A stretch of 64,000 nt of DNA from Kineosporia aurantiaca JCM 3230 (GTDB taxonomy: Bacteria > Actinomycetota > Actinomycetes > Actinomycetales > Kineosporiaceae), in NCBI GenBank assembly GCA_000719025.1, contig JODP01000008.1, positions 186,001-250,000 on the forward strand. Direction: 5' to 3'. Positions 8,020-16,151 of this stretch are shown here, piece after piece; position 1 is the first letter of the stretch, and the number at the start of each line of letters is the position of its first letter. The position numbers were made by a program, and so were the translations under genes. Below the pieces are notes generated by a model, which had not been told where the DNA came from, did no database searches, and worked only from the letters and a program-made list of their open reading frames with translations.

Positions 8020-8780
8020 CCCGGACCACCCCGACCACCCGGACCGTGGTCGCCGAGGCCTCCGGGCTGACCAAGGACTTCGGGTCGGTCGCCGTCCTGC
8101 GGGGTATCTCGCTCAGCATCCAGGCCGGTGAGTTCGTGTCCGTCGTCGGTCCCAGCGGGTCGGGCAAGTCCACGCTGCTCTACTGTCTGTCCGGGCTGGA
8201 ACCGCCGACGACGGGGCAGGTGTCGCTGATGGGCACGCCGCTCGGGCCGCTGCGGCGCAACGCCCTGGCCCGGTTGCGGCGCGACCACCTGGGCTTCGTC
8301 TTCCAGTCCTACAACCTGATCCCGTCGATGAGCGCGTGGGAGAACGTCGCCCTGCCGTCCCGGTTGGCCAAGCGCCGGATTCCGGAGTCGGCGGTGGACG
8401 CGGCCCTGGAACGGGTCGGTCTGCGAGCTCAGGCCGGGCAGCGCCCGTCGGAGTTGTCCGGCGGTCAGCAGCAGCGGGTCGCGATCGCCCGCGTGCTGCT
8501 GGCCGAGCCGGACATCGTGTTCGCGGACGAGCCGACCGGAGCCCTCGACACCGCGTCCGGGGCTCAGGTACTGGCGCTGTTGCGTCAGGCCGCGAGCGGT
8601 GGGCGGGCCGTCGTCCTGGTCACGCATGACCTGAACGCCGCGGCGGTCGCCGATCGGGTCTTGGTGCTGGGCGACGGCACAATCCATCAGGAACTGCTGA
8701 AACCTGCTCCGGAAGAGGTCTTCGCGGCCGTCAACCGGGCCACCGAGGAGGCTGGGCATGCTGCGACTGGTCCTGCGTGA
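8016..8780 (+). CDS. ABC transporter ATP-binding protein (MacB/LolD type)
   Basis: 254 aa, GTG start overlapping the leader stop. Walker A GPSGSGKSTL, signature LSGGQQQRVAIARVL, Walker B IVFADEPTGALD and switch His in LVTHDLN are all intact. FVFQSYNLIPSMSAWENVALP is typical of the LolD/MacB/FtsE-like class that drives FtsX-type permeases. It pairs with the permease whose start lies 23 bases inside its 3' end. Role: export or extrusion of a lipid, peptide or drug, substrate unknown. Confidence 0.93.
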   Translation: MTRTTPTTRTVVAEASGLTKDFGSVAVLRGISLSIQAGEFVSVVGPSGSGKSTLLYCLSGLEPPTTGQVSLMGTPLGPLRRNALARLRRDHLGFVFQSYNLIPSMSAWENVALPSRLAKRRIPESAVDAALERVGLRAQAGQRPSELSGGQQQRVAIARVLLAEPDIVFADEPTGALDTASGAQVLALLRQAASGGRAVVLVTHDLNAAAVADRVLVLGDGTIHQELLKPAPEEVFAAVNRATEEAGHAATGPA

Positions 8781-10068
8781 CCTCCTGGCCAACCTGAGGA
8801 TCTGGCTGGGCGCCCTGGTGGTCGCCGCGGCCACGGCGGCGGTCGCGGCCGTCTGCGCGGGCCTGATCGAGACCGGCGTGCGCACCGGCGGGAACGTCGG
8901 GCTGGCGCTCGGCGCGATCAGCGGCACGGTGCTGACCTTCAGCATCGTGGCCGCGGTCGTGGTCACCGGCACCGTCACCGGGCTGACCGTCGCCCTGCAA
9001 CGGCGCAGCTACGCGCTCTGGCAGCTGGTCGGCGTCCTCCCCATCCGGGTCGGTGCGGTGGTCCGGCTCCAGCTGCTGGTGGTCGCTCTGGCCGGTTCCG
9101 GGCTCGGCTGCCTGGCGATGCTCCCGTTCCTGTCACCGTTCCTGACCTGGACGCTGGCCGGCAGCGACGACTTCGACGACCTGCAGATCAGTTTCGGCCC
9201 GATCTCGGCGGTCTCGGTGGTGACGCTGGTGAGCGGGCTGGTCGTGCTCAGCGGTTCCCGCGCGGCCGGTCGCGCGGGCCGGGTCTCACCCCTGGAGTCG
9301 TTGCGGGATCCGGAACTGGCCAGGGTCGGCATCGGGCGCCGGCGCTGGTTCACCGCGGGGCTGCTCGCGGTTCTGGCCGGCCTGGTGACGGTCAGCCTGC
9401 ACGGCACCGCGGCGGACCGCCTGGCGGTGCCGTTGATGCTGGTCAGCGCCCTGCTGGCGGGTTCCGTCGCGGCGGTCGGGCCGGTGGTCCTGGGGTGGGT
9501 CCTGTCCGGGTGGACGTCGGTGGTGCCCCCGGAGGCCTCGGTGTCCTGGTATCTGGCCCGCGCCTCGGCCCGGGCCAACATCAGCCGCAGTTCGGCGGTG
9601 ATCGGTTCGCTGATGGTGGCGGTGGCTCTGGTCGGCAGCTTCTACGCCGCCAACCGGACGGCGGTGCCGGGCTCGGACGACGCCTCGGCCGGCACCGTGG
9701 CGCTGATCCTCGGCGGCCCGGTGGTCCTGTCCCTGCTCGGCTCGGCGGTGGCGCTGGCCATGTCCGGACGGGGGCGGGACCGGGAGGTGGCCCTGCTGCG
9801 GGCGGCCGGGTCCGACGCCTCGGTCCTGGTCCTGGCCGCGGTCTGGGAGGCGATCATGTACGTGGTGACGGCGGTCCTGCTCGGCTTCGCGGTGGTGGTG
9901 GTCGGCACTGTCGTCGGGGCGCTGATCGCCTCCACCACGCCGGGTTGGGCGCCGGCTCCGGTTCTGCTGATCGGCTGTGCAGGAACCGTTCTCATGCTCA
10001 TCGCGACGGTCGTCCCGACCGTGTTCACCCTGCGCCGTCCGGTTCTGGCCGAACTGGCCACGGAGTAG
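8758..10068 (+). CDS. ABC transporter permease, FtsX-like
   Basis: 436 aa integral membrane protein. The first membrane helix is at about residues 12-35 and a second near 55-80. More helices follow, with a second block at about 285-430 (GGPVVLSLLGSAVALAMSG, then VAAVWEAIMYVVTAVLLGF). The arrangement fits an FtsX-domain permease of the MacB/ABC3 class. The start overlaps the ATPase gene, so the two are co-translated. A perfect 12-bp hairpin follows the stop. Confidence 0.88.
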   Translation: MLRLVLRDLLANLRIWLGALVVAAATAAVAAVCAGLIETGVRTGGNVGLALGAISGTVLTFSIVAAVVVTGTVTGLTVALQRRSYALWQLVGVLPIRVGAVVRLQLLVVALAGSGLGCLAMLPFLSPFLTWTLAGSDDFDDLQISFGPISAVSVVTLVSGLVVLSGSRAAGRAGRVSPLESLRDPELARVGIGRRRWFTAGLLAVLAGLVTVSLHGTAADRLAVPLMLVSALLAGSVAAVGPVVLGWVLSGWTSVVPPEASVSWYLARASARANISRSSAVIGSLMVAVALVGSFYAANRTAVPGSDDASAGTVALILGGPVVLSLLGSAVALAMSGRGRDREVALLRAAGSDASVLVLAAVWEAIMYVVTAVLLGFAVVVVGTVVGALIASTTPGWAPAPVLLIGCAGTVLMLIATVVPTVFTLRRPVLAELATE

Positions 10069-10071
10069 GGA

Positions 10072-10099
10072 CGCCCGGGTGGCCGGAGCCACCCGGGCG
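10072..10099. terminator. Bidirectional hairpin terminator
   Basis: Perfect 12-bp stem CGCCCGGGTGGC / GCCACCCGGGCG with the tetraloop CGGA, between convergent genes ending at 10068 and 10105. There is no T-tract, as is common in high-GC actinomycetes. It can serve both strands. Confidence 0.7.
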
Positions 10100-10104
10100 C
10101 GGGA

Positions 10105-11001
10105 TCAGGAGGCGGCCGCGGCCTCGAGGATGATCCGGTCCACGGCGGCGGGGTGCGAGATCATCACATCGTGCGCCGACTGCACGGTTTCGGTGTGTGC
10201 GTTCATCCGCTTGGCCATGAACCTCTGGCCCAGCGGGGAGATCGCGTGGTCGTCCAGGGTGATCAGGTCCCAGCTCGGGATCGAGCTCCAGGCCGGGTCG
10301 CCGGACTTCTCGGTGTAGGCCAGATTGCTCAGGGGACGCTGGGTGGTGGCTTCCAGGGCGGCTTCGGTGGGGGAGACGTCCCCGGCGAAGATGTCGGCGA
10401 AGTCGGCGGACTTGATGTACAGGTCCGCGTCCTGGCCGCCCGGGGCGGCCGGGTTGGCCACCGGGATCACGTCGAGCTTGGTCGGGTCCAGGTGCGAGCC
10501 CGGGTACTGGTCGGCCGGGAGCACGGAAGCCAGGCTCTCGTCCTTCTGGAGCGAGAAGGCGGCCACGTACACCAGGGACTTGACGTTGGGCACGCCGCGG
10601 GCGGCATTGGTGATCACTGCGCCCCCGTACGAATGACCGACCAGCACGATCGGGCCGCTGATGGTCTTCAGCCGGGTGCGGACGTAGTCGGCGTCACTGG
10701 TCAGCCCGCGCAGCGGGTTGGCGATGGTGACGACCGGGTAGCCCAGCCGGGTAAGTGTGGTGATCTCGGAATTGAACCCGCTGGAATCGGCCCAGGCGCC
10801 GTGGACCAGGACGATGGTGGGTTTCACCTTGGCCGAGGTGGCCGAGGTGGCCGGGGTGGCGGTGGTGGACGAGGCGGCCAGGGCGACCGTCGTGGTCGAG
10901 GCGCCGAGGCCGACGCTCAGCACGGCGGCCGCGGCGGCCAGGCCGAGGGCGTGCCGGCTGCTGCGCGGGAATCGGCGGTGGTCAGAGAATTTGGGAGTCA
11001 C
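10105..11001 (-). CDS. Secreted alpha/beta hydrolase (EstC/salicylate-esterase-like)
   Basis: 298 aa. Basic N-terminus, hydrophobic stretch at about residues 18-42 ending TVALA, then a Ser/Thr/Ala-rich linker: a signal peptide of Sec or weak Tat type (RSSRH). The hydrolase core starts VLVHGAWADSSGF. The nucleophile Ser124 sits in GHSYGG, and SAHDVMISHP supplies the likely catalytic His. It is clearly paralogous to the unexported hydrolase at 19018-19734: both share HGA-AD-SGF, NPLRGL and GHSYGGAVIT. It lies directly downstream of LAL regulator 1, mirroring the other pair. Confidence 0.85.
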   Translation of the reverse strand: MTPKFSDHRRFPRSSRHALGLAAAAAVLSVGLGASTTTVALAASSTTATPATSATSAKVKPTIVLVHGAWADSSGFNSEITTLTRLGYPVVTIANPLRGLTSDADYVRTRLKTISGPIVLVGHSYGGAVITNAARGVPNVKSLVYVAAFSLQKDESLASVLPADQYPGSHLDPTKLDVIPVANPAAPGGQDADLYIKSADFADIFAGDVSPTEAALEATTQRPLSNLAYTEKSGDPAWSSIPSWDLITLDDHAISPLGQRFMAKRMNAHTETVQSAHDVMISHPAAVDRIILEAAAAS

Positions 11002-11067
11002 GAGCGGTCCTTCCGAATGATCAACAATGAAGCGCCTTCATCGTCCGGGCCCGGCCGTCGGCGCTCT

Positions 11068-13830
11068 CTAGCGCAAATGGGTGAGGGCCCCCTCGGAAGA
11101 GGCTCCGCCGCGCATCAGGTTGGACAGCTGAACCCGTGACCGCACAGCGAGTTTCCCGAACACCGAGCGGACGTGCGTGCCCACGGTGTTGACCGAGACG
11201 CCGAGTTCGACGGCGGCCTCCTTGTTGGTGTGCCCGGCCCCGATCAGGTGAGCCACCCGGACCTCGGTGGGAGTCAGCGATTCCCAGCCGCTGCGGACCC
11301 GTTCGGGGCGCCCGGCCACCGGCGCCCGGCGGAATCCGGCCGCCCGCAGGTAGCGCTGCAGGGTCGTTCCCGGGCCGTGCGCGCCCAGCCGGCGGTAGAT
11401 GTCGAGCGCCCGGTCGAGCGCGAGGACTCCTTCGGACGTCCTTTCCTGGCGCAGGAGTTCCCGGCCCAGGTCCTCGTACCCGCGGGCCTGCAGGATCGGC
11501 CGGGGGCTGCGGGTGAGGACCTCGGCCGCCCGGGTCAGCAGCCCGGTGTCCCGGCCCGCGAGACCGCGCACCTGCAGGGCGATCCCGGCCAGACCGGCCA
11601 CCCCTCGATTGCGGGTCGCGCCGGCCTGGGCCAGGGAGACCACCTCGTTCACGAAAGCGGTTTCGCCTGCGTCCATTCCCCACCGGGCCAGCAGGGGTGT
11701 CCAGTCCGGCTTCCAGGGCCACGGGTCCCGGCCTTCGTGGGCCTCGAGCACCAGGGGCGTGATCAGGGCCACGGCTTCGCCCGGACGGCCGTCGGCGCTC
11801 AGGTTCCAGGCCCGGTTGAGAAGGATGCCGGGGACCCGCCACTCCTCGCCGGCCAGGGCGGGGTCGTCGGTCACGGCCGCAGCGGTCTTCAGGTCGCCGC
11901 GGAGGACGGCCACCGAGCCGAGCACCGCGGCGGCCTCCAGAAGCAGGATCCGGTTGCCCAGTTCCCGGCCCAGGGTCTGCAGCCGGAGGGCGGCCTTCCC
12001 GGCGGCGTCCAGCCGGCCGAGATCGTGGTCCTGATACATCCGGGCCCGGACCAGGGCGGGCAGGACCTCGGGAAGGTTCCCCCGCCGGGTGTGCTCGATC
12101 ATCGTCTCGGCGTCCCGGTACCGGTCCAGGTGCTGCAACGTGATGATTTCCTGGGCCAGGAAAGTGTGTTCGTCCTCGGCCCGCAGCCGCCGGTAGTGGC
12201 GCAGCGAGCGGACGTGGTCGCCGGACTTGCGGGCGGCCTCGGCCAGGGCCTGCCGGGCCAGGCTGACCGCGGTCCGGTCACCCACCCGTTCGGCCCCGGT
12301 CATCGCCTGCTGCGCGGCCGCCAGGGCCGGCCCGCCCGGGCGGACCCGGGCCCCGGCCACCGCCTGCAGGCTGACCAGCCGGGCCCGCAGCTGGGGCGAG
12401 AGGTCGTCCCGGGCCAGCATCCGGGCGCTCCGGATCATCGGGGCCTCCAACTCGCCCCGCGGGCACCGGCAGCGGACCACCGCGATCTCGATCCGGGCGG
12501 TCAGTTCGACGTCGTCGACGTGGGCCAGGACCAGATCGGCCACCCGCACCGCCTCGGGGCAGCGCTGGGCCCGGGTGAGGGTCTCGATCGTCCGCTCGCC
12601 GATCCAGAACCAGTACGGCTGGTGCGGGGCGAGGGTCCGGAAGGCCGCGAGCATCAGGTCCCCGGCCGGGCCGGGGGCGGAACCGGCCAGGCCGGAGGCG
12701 ACCTCGGCGAGAATTCGCGCGCTGGTCTCGTCGCCCGGGATCAGACCGGCCCGCGCGTGCTCGGCGACCTCCGGGGCCGGTCGGCCGGTCGCCAGAAGGT
12801 GGCGGGCGCAGAGCAGATGGGCCCGGCGGCGGCGGTCCTCGGAAAGATCGGTGTAGACGATCTCCCGGATCAGCTCGTGCCGGAAGGCGTGCCGGTACTG
12901 CTGGGTGGAGAGCAGACCGGCCTGCACGGCCTCGTCGATCAGGCCCGGGATGTCGTCGGCCGGCAACCGGGGCATCAGACCGCCGATGTCCGCCAACGAG
13001 AACGGCCGCGCGAGAACCGCCGTGCAGCGAATCATCTCGACGGTGTCCGGATGCAACCGGTGCAGCTGACGGCGCAGGCCGAGCAGGAGTTCGGGCGGGG
13101 CCTGCTCGGGGACGTGGCCGAGCGCCTGGGCCCGGCTGATCCCGTTCAGGATCTGCACCGCCAGGGCGGCGTTGCCGGAGGCCCGGTCCAGCCGGTCCCG
13201 GGTGTCCTGGTCGGGCACCCGGCCCAGCTTGTCCTGGGCCATCGCGGCGATGTCGGCGGTGCTCAGCGGACCGAGACCGATCGTCGTGGCGGGGACGTCG
13301 TCGGGGCCGGGCCGGCCGAGGTCGGGCAGCAGCCCGTCGCTCCCGGTCCGGCCGGCGAAGACCCAGACGACGGGTGAGCCGGCCAGCCGCGCCGGAAGCG
13401 AGCGCAGCAGGAAACGGCTGAGCGGATCCAGGGCCTGGACGTCGTCGACGGCGATGAGCAGCGGATCGGTGGCGGCCCGCTCCTCCAGTCGCGGCGCGAT
13501 CGCGTCCATAAGCAGAAGGGGCCGCTCGACCAGGCTCTCGAATTCCGACAGCGCACCGGCCGGCAGCAGAGGATGGGCACCGGAGCGCAGGGCGAAGAGC
13601 ACCGGAGCCGCCGGGGAGAGCTGCCCGGTCGGGTCGGCCCGGCTCGAACCACGGGCGAAGTTCAGGGGCGCGGCCTCGGCCAGAATGGTCCCCAGCACTG
13701 CGGACTTGCCGATCCCGGCCTCTCCGGTGACCAGGATCGCGGCCCCGTGACCACCCCGTCGAACGCTCCGCAGCACGCCGAGGGCGGATGCCATCGCACC
13801 GGACCGGCCCCGGAGCAGGACCCTAGCCAT
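11068..13830 (-). CDS. LAL-family (LuxR with AAA ATPase) transcriptional regulator 1
   Basis: 920 aa, the usual size of LAL regulators. Walker A GEAGIGKS at residues 36-43, Walker B in LLIAVDDVQALDP near 125, then a long helical TPR-like middle. The C-terminal LuxR helix-turn-helix (LTPTEVRVAHLIGAGHTNKEAAVELGVSVNTVGTH is its core) lies at about 855-905. LALs are large, usually activating, regulators of the MalT type. It is divergent from the hydrolase at 14067 and upstream of the hydrolase at 10105. Its paralog is at 16143-18893. Confidence 0.93.
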   Translation of the reverse strand: MARVLLRGRSGAMASALGVLRSVRRGGHGAAILVTGEAGIGKSAVLGTILAEAAPLNFARGSSRADPTGQLSPAAPVLFALRSGAHPLLPAGALSEFESLVERPLLLMDAIAPRLEERAATDPLLIAVDDVQALDPLSRFLLRSLPARLAGSPVVWVFAGRTGSDGLLPDLGRPGPDDVPATTIGLGPLSTADIAAMAQDKLGRVPDQDTRDRLDRASGNAALAVQILNGISRAQALGHVPEQAPPELLLGLRRQLHRLHPDTVEMIRCTAVLARPFSLADIGGLMPRLPADDIPGLIDEAVQAGLLSTQQYRHAFRHELIREIVYTDLSEDRRRRAHLLCARHLLATGRPAPEVAEHARAGLIPGDETSARILAEVASGLAGSAPGPAGDLMLAAFRTLAPHQPYWFWIGERTIETLTRAQRCPEAVRVADLVLAHVDDVELTARIEIAVVRCRCPRGELEAPMIRSARMLARDDLSPQLRARLVSLQAVAGARVRPGGPALAAAQQAMTGAERVGDRTAVSLARQALAEAARKSGDHVRSLRHYRRLRAEDEHTFLAQEIITLQHLDRYRDAETMIEHTRRGNLPEVLPALVRARMYQDHDLGRLDAAGKAALRLQTLGRELGNRILLLEAAAVLGSVAVLRGDLKTAAAVTDDPALAGEEWRVPGILLNRAWNLSADGRPGEAVALITPLVLEAHEGRDPWPWKPDWTPLLARWGMDAGETAFVNEVVSLAQAGATRNRGVAGLAGIALQVRGLAGRDTGLLTRAAEVLTRSPRPILQARGYEDLGRELLRQERTSEGVLALDRALDIYRRLGAHGPGTTLQRYLRAAGFRRAPVAGRPERVRSGWESLTPTEVRVAHLIGAGHTNKEAAVELGVSVNTVGTHVRSVFGKLAVRSRVQLSNLMRGGASSEGALTHLR

Positions 13831-13963
13831 CGGCCGGTTCCCCGACCGTCGACGTCCCTGCCCGCCAGCACCCGATTCCGTACGACCTCTTGGTCACTGC
13901 CTCAACCCTCTTCCGGAACCCGTCCGCCGGTGAAGATTGAAACCGGAACCCGTGCGCACCGGC

Positions 13964-13979
13964 TCACCCATATGTGTGA
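13964..13979. promoter_or_regulatory. Candidate LAL operator copy 1
   Basis: TCAC-CCATATGT-GTGA, a 16-bp inverted repeat with 4-bp arms, in the divergent region between LAL 1 (start 13830) and the hydrolase at 14067. The same outline recurs at 14024 and 18915. Regulator assignment is inferred from position. Confidence 0.45.
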
Positions 13980-14023
13980 GGCGTTCCGGCGCGGCCCCGC
14001 CGGGTCGCGGCGTTCGGGCCGGT

Positions 14024-14039
14024 TCACTGATTCAGGTGA
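14024..14039. promoter_or_regulatory. Candidate LAL operator copy 2
   Basis: TCAC-TGATTCAG-GTGA, the second 16-bp palindrome in this divergent region. It is centred 60 bases from copy 1 and 35 bases before the hydrolase start. It shares ATTCA in the spacer with the copy at 18915. Confidence 0.45.
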
Positions 14040-14066
14040 TCGCGGGCGCTGCGCCCCCATGATCGG

Positions 14067-15101
14067 ATGCCCACCATGCCAGTACGCGTCCTAAAACACC
14101 CGATAAGACGCCCGGTCGTGGCCTGGGTGAGTCTGGTGGTCCTGGTCGGGCTGGTGCTGCCGGTCGTCCTGACCCGGCACTGGGTGCAGCCGGAAGCCGC
14201 CCTGGTCGCCTACTCATTCGGGATCCGGCCGGCGGTCAGGGCAGGCCCGGGCTACGAAACGATCAGGAGCACGGTGCGCGTCACTCGGAACGTGACCGTC
14301 CCGAGCGTGGGGGCTAAGCCGGCCCGCCTGGACGTCTACCGGCCGGTGAAGCCCACCTCGAAGGCCTTGCCGGTGCTGCTCTGGATCCACGGCGGGGGGT
14401 TCATCTCCGGCTCGAAGGCCCAGGTCGGGCCGTACGCAACGATGCTCGCCAGTTCCGGCTACGTCGTCGCCAGCCTTGGCTACACCCTGGCCCCGGAGGC
14501 GCGGTTCCCCACCCCGGTACGGCAGGGCAACGCGGCCCTGGCCTACCTTCGGGCCCACGCCAGCGACTTCCGGCTGGATCCTTCCCGGGTCTTCGTCGGG
14601 GGCGACTCGGCCGGGGCCCAGATCGCCAGCTCACTGGCGGCCGCGCAGACCAACACCTCCCTGGCGTCCGAACTCTCGCTGACGCCGGCGGTGCCGTCCG
14701 GTGACCTCCGCGGCGCCGTCCTCTTCTGCGGTCTCTACGACATGGACACCGTGGCGGCCACCCGTTTCCCGGCCCTGCGGACGTTCCTCTGGGCGTACAC
14801 CGGAAGCCGGGACTGGGCGTCCTTCGCCGATCTGGACGACCTGTCGACGACCCGCCAGGTCACCCCCGCCTATCCGGCCACCTTCCTCTCGGTCGGTGAC
14901 GCCGACCCGTTCCAGTCCCAGGCGTTCGAGCTGGAGGCGGTGCTGCGTCGCGAGCGCGTCCCGGTCACCAGCCAGTACTGGAACGGGACCGGTGACCACC
15001 TGGGTCACGAGTACCAGTTCGACTTCAGGACGCCGCAGGCCCGCCAGACCTATACCGCGACCCTGGCGTTCCTGGCCGATCGCTCGAAAGCAGGGTCCTG
15101 A
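14067..15101 (+). CDS. Alpha/beta hydrolase, hormone-sensitive-lipase-like (family IV esterase), membrane-anchored
   Basis: 344 aa. A single hydrophobic segment at about residues 15-35 (VVAWVSLVVLVGLVLPVVL) precedes the catalytic domain and should act as signal anchor. The oxyanion motif is WIHGGGFISG and the nucleophile motif is GGDSAGAQIA. The Asp is in SVGDADPF and the His in GDHLGHE. These are the hallmarks of HSL-type carboxylesterases. ATG 14067 and ATG 14076 are both possible; neither has a clear ribosome site. Its stop overlaps the start of a 29-codon membrane peptide (TGATG). Confidence 0.85.
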   Translation: MPTMPVRVLKHPIRRPVVAWVSLVVLVGLVLPVVLTRHWVQPEAALVAYSFGIRPAVRAGPGYETIRSTVRVTRNVTVPSVGAKPARLDVYRPVKPTSKALPVLLWIHGGGFISGSKAQVGPYATMLASSGYVVASLGYTLAPEARFPTPVRQGNAALAYLRAHASDFRLDPSRVFVGGDSAGAQIASSLAAAQTNTSLASELSLTPAVPSGDLRGAVLFCGLYDMDTVAATRFPALRTFLWAYTGSRDWASFADLDDLSTTRQVTPAYPATFLSVGDADPFQSQAFELEAVLRRERVPVTSQYWNGTGDHLGHEYQFDFRTPQARQTYTATLAFLADRSKAGS

Positions 15102-15190
15102 TGCGCTGGGCCCTGCGGGCCTTGGGGGTCGTGGGAGTTCTGCTCCTGGCCGTGGTCGTGTACGTGCTTCTCGTGGTTCTCAGCATCTGA
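15101..15190 (+). CDS. 29-residue single-helix membrane peptide
   Basis: The ATG at 15101 overlaps the hydrolase stop (TGATG), so translation is probably coupled. The 29-codon frame begins MRWALRALGVVGVLLLAVVVY and continues with Val/Leu to a final SI. This gives a short basic N-terminus and one uninterrupted hydrophobic helix of about 22 residues. It is consistent with a small transmembrane partner of the membrane-anchored esterase just upstream. Too short for homology claims. It could be a chance frame, but hydrophobicity and coupling argue otherwise. Confidence 0.5.
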   Translation: MRWALRALGVVGVLLLAVVVYVLLVVLSI

Positions 15191-15226
15191 AGTTCCTACG
15201 GGCCCGAACACAAAGAGGTGTGGGAG

Positions 15227-16120
15227 ATGGACGGCGATGCATCGATCGGTGCGCCGCACCAGGGGCTGGCCGGTGCGGCCGGCCGGAGGCTGGGCTATCT
15301 GCGGGCCGGTCCGTCCGGGCCGGGGGTGACGACGATCGTCCTGCTGCACGGATGGCCCGAATCGGCGCACGCCTGGCGGTCCGTGATCCCGCTGCTGGCC
15401 GGGCGGTTCGACGTGATCGCGCTCGATCTCCCGGGGATCGGCCGGTCCACGGAGCGGTCCGGGGACTTCGACAAGCGGAGCCTGGCCGAGGACGTCCACA
15501 CCGCCCTGGCCGGGTTCGGCCTGCACCGGGTGATCCTGGCCGGGCACGATCTCGGGGCGATGGTGGCCTACGCCTATGCCCGGCGCTATCCCGGCCGGGT
15601 CGCAGGCCTGGTGATCCTGGACCAGCCGCTGCCCGGGATCAGCGGCTGGGAGGCGACCGCCGGGGCGTCCTCCTTCTGGCATCTGGGTTTTCACCGGGCC
15701 CTGGAGGACGGCGTCGGGGTGGCCGAGGTGCTGATCGCCGGACACGAGAGGTTCTACTTCACCAGTCACATCCGGCGCCTCGCCGCCCACCCCCACGCGA
15801 TCACGTCGGCCGACCTCGACACCTATGTGCGCGCCCACGCGACCGGGGAGCAACTCTCCGCCGGGCTGCGGATGTTCCGGGCCCTGCCGGTCGACGAGCA
15901 GCACAACGAGACCGACACGGACGTGCTCGGGATCCCGGTCGTGCTGGCGTTCGGGGAGTACTCGGAGGCGACGCGGCTGGAGACCGTGGCCGACGGCCTC
16001 AGAGAGGTGGGCGTGCTCAACGTGCGCACCGTGAGCATTCCCGACTGCGGTCACTGGGCCCCGGAGGAACGGCCGGAGGAGGTGGCGCGAATCATCGGAG
16101 AGCTGGCCGGGCGGCCCTGA
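15227..16120 (+). CDS. Alpha/beta hydrolase, epoxide hydrolase/dehalogenase-like
   Basis: 297 aa from the ATG at 15227, chosen because GAGG lies about eight bases upstream. A GTG at 15218 would leave no room for it. HGWPESAHAWR supplies the oxyanion HGxP motif. The nucleophile elbow is GHDLGAMV (Asp, not Ser), and the C-terminal His is in DCGHWAPEE. An Asp nucleophile with HGWP is typical of epoxide hydrolases and haloalkane or fluoroacetate dehalogenases. It is cytosolic. It sits between two LAL regulators and ends 22 bases before LAL 2. Confidence 0.87.
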   Translation: MDGDASIGAPHQGLAGAAGRRLGYLRAGPSGPGVTTIVLLHGWPESAHAWRSVIPLLAGRFDVIALDLPGIGRSTERSGDFDKRSLAEDVHTALAGFGLHRVILAGHDLGAMVAYAYARRYPGRVAGLVILDQPLPGISGWEATAGASSFWHLGFHRALEDGVGVAEVLIAGHERFYFTSHIRRLAAHPHAITSADLDTYVRAHATGEQLSAGLRMFRALPVDEQHNETDTDVLGIPVVLAFGEYSEATRLETVADGLREVGVLNVRTVSIPDCGHWAPEERPEEVARIIGELAGRP

Positions 16121-16132
16121 ACCGGATTATAT

Positions 16133-16151
16133 CGTTGCAACCATGGCAACG
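16133..16151 (+). promoter_or_regulatory. Inverted repeat around the LAL 2 start codon
   Basis: CGTTGC-AACCATG-GCAACG: perfect 6-bp arms with the ATG in the loop. It could be an operator for autoregulation or an mRNA hairpin over the start. Seen directly; function inferred. Confidence 0.35.
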
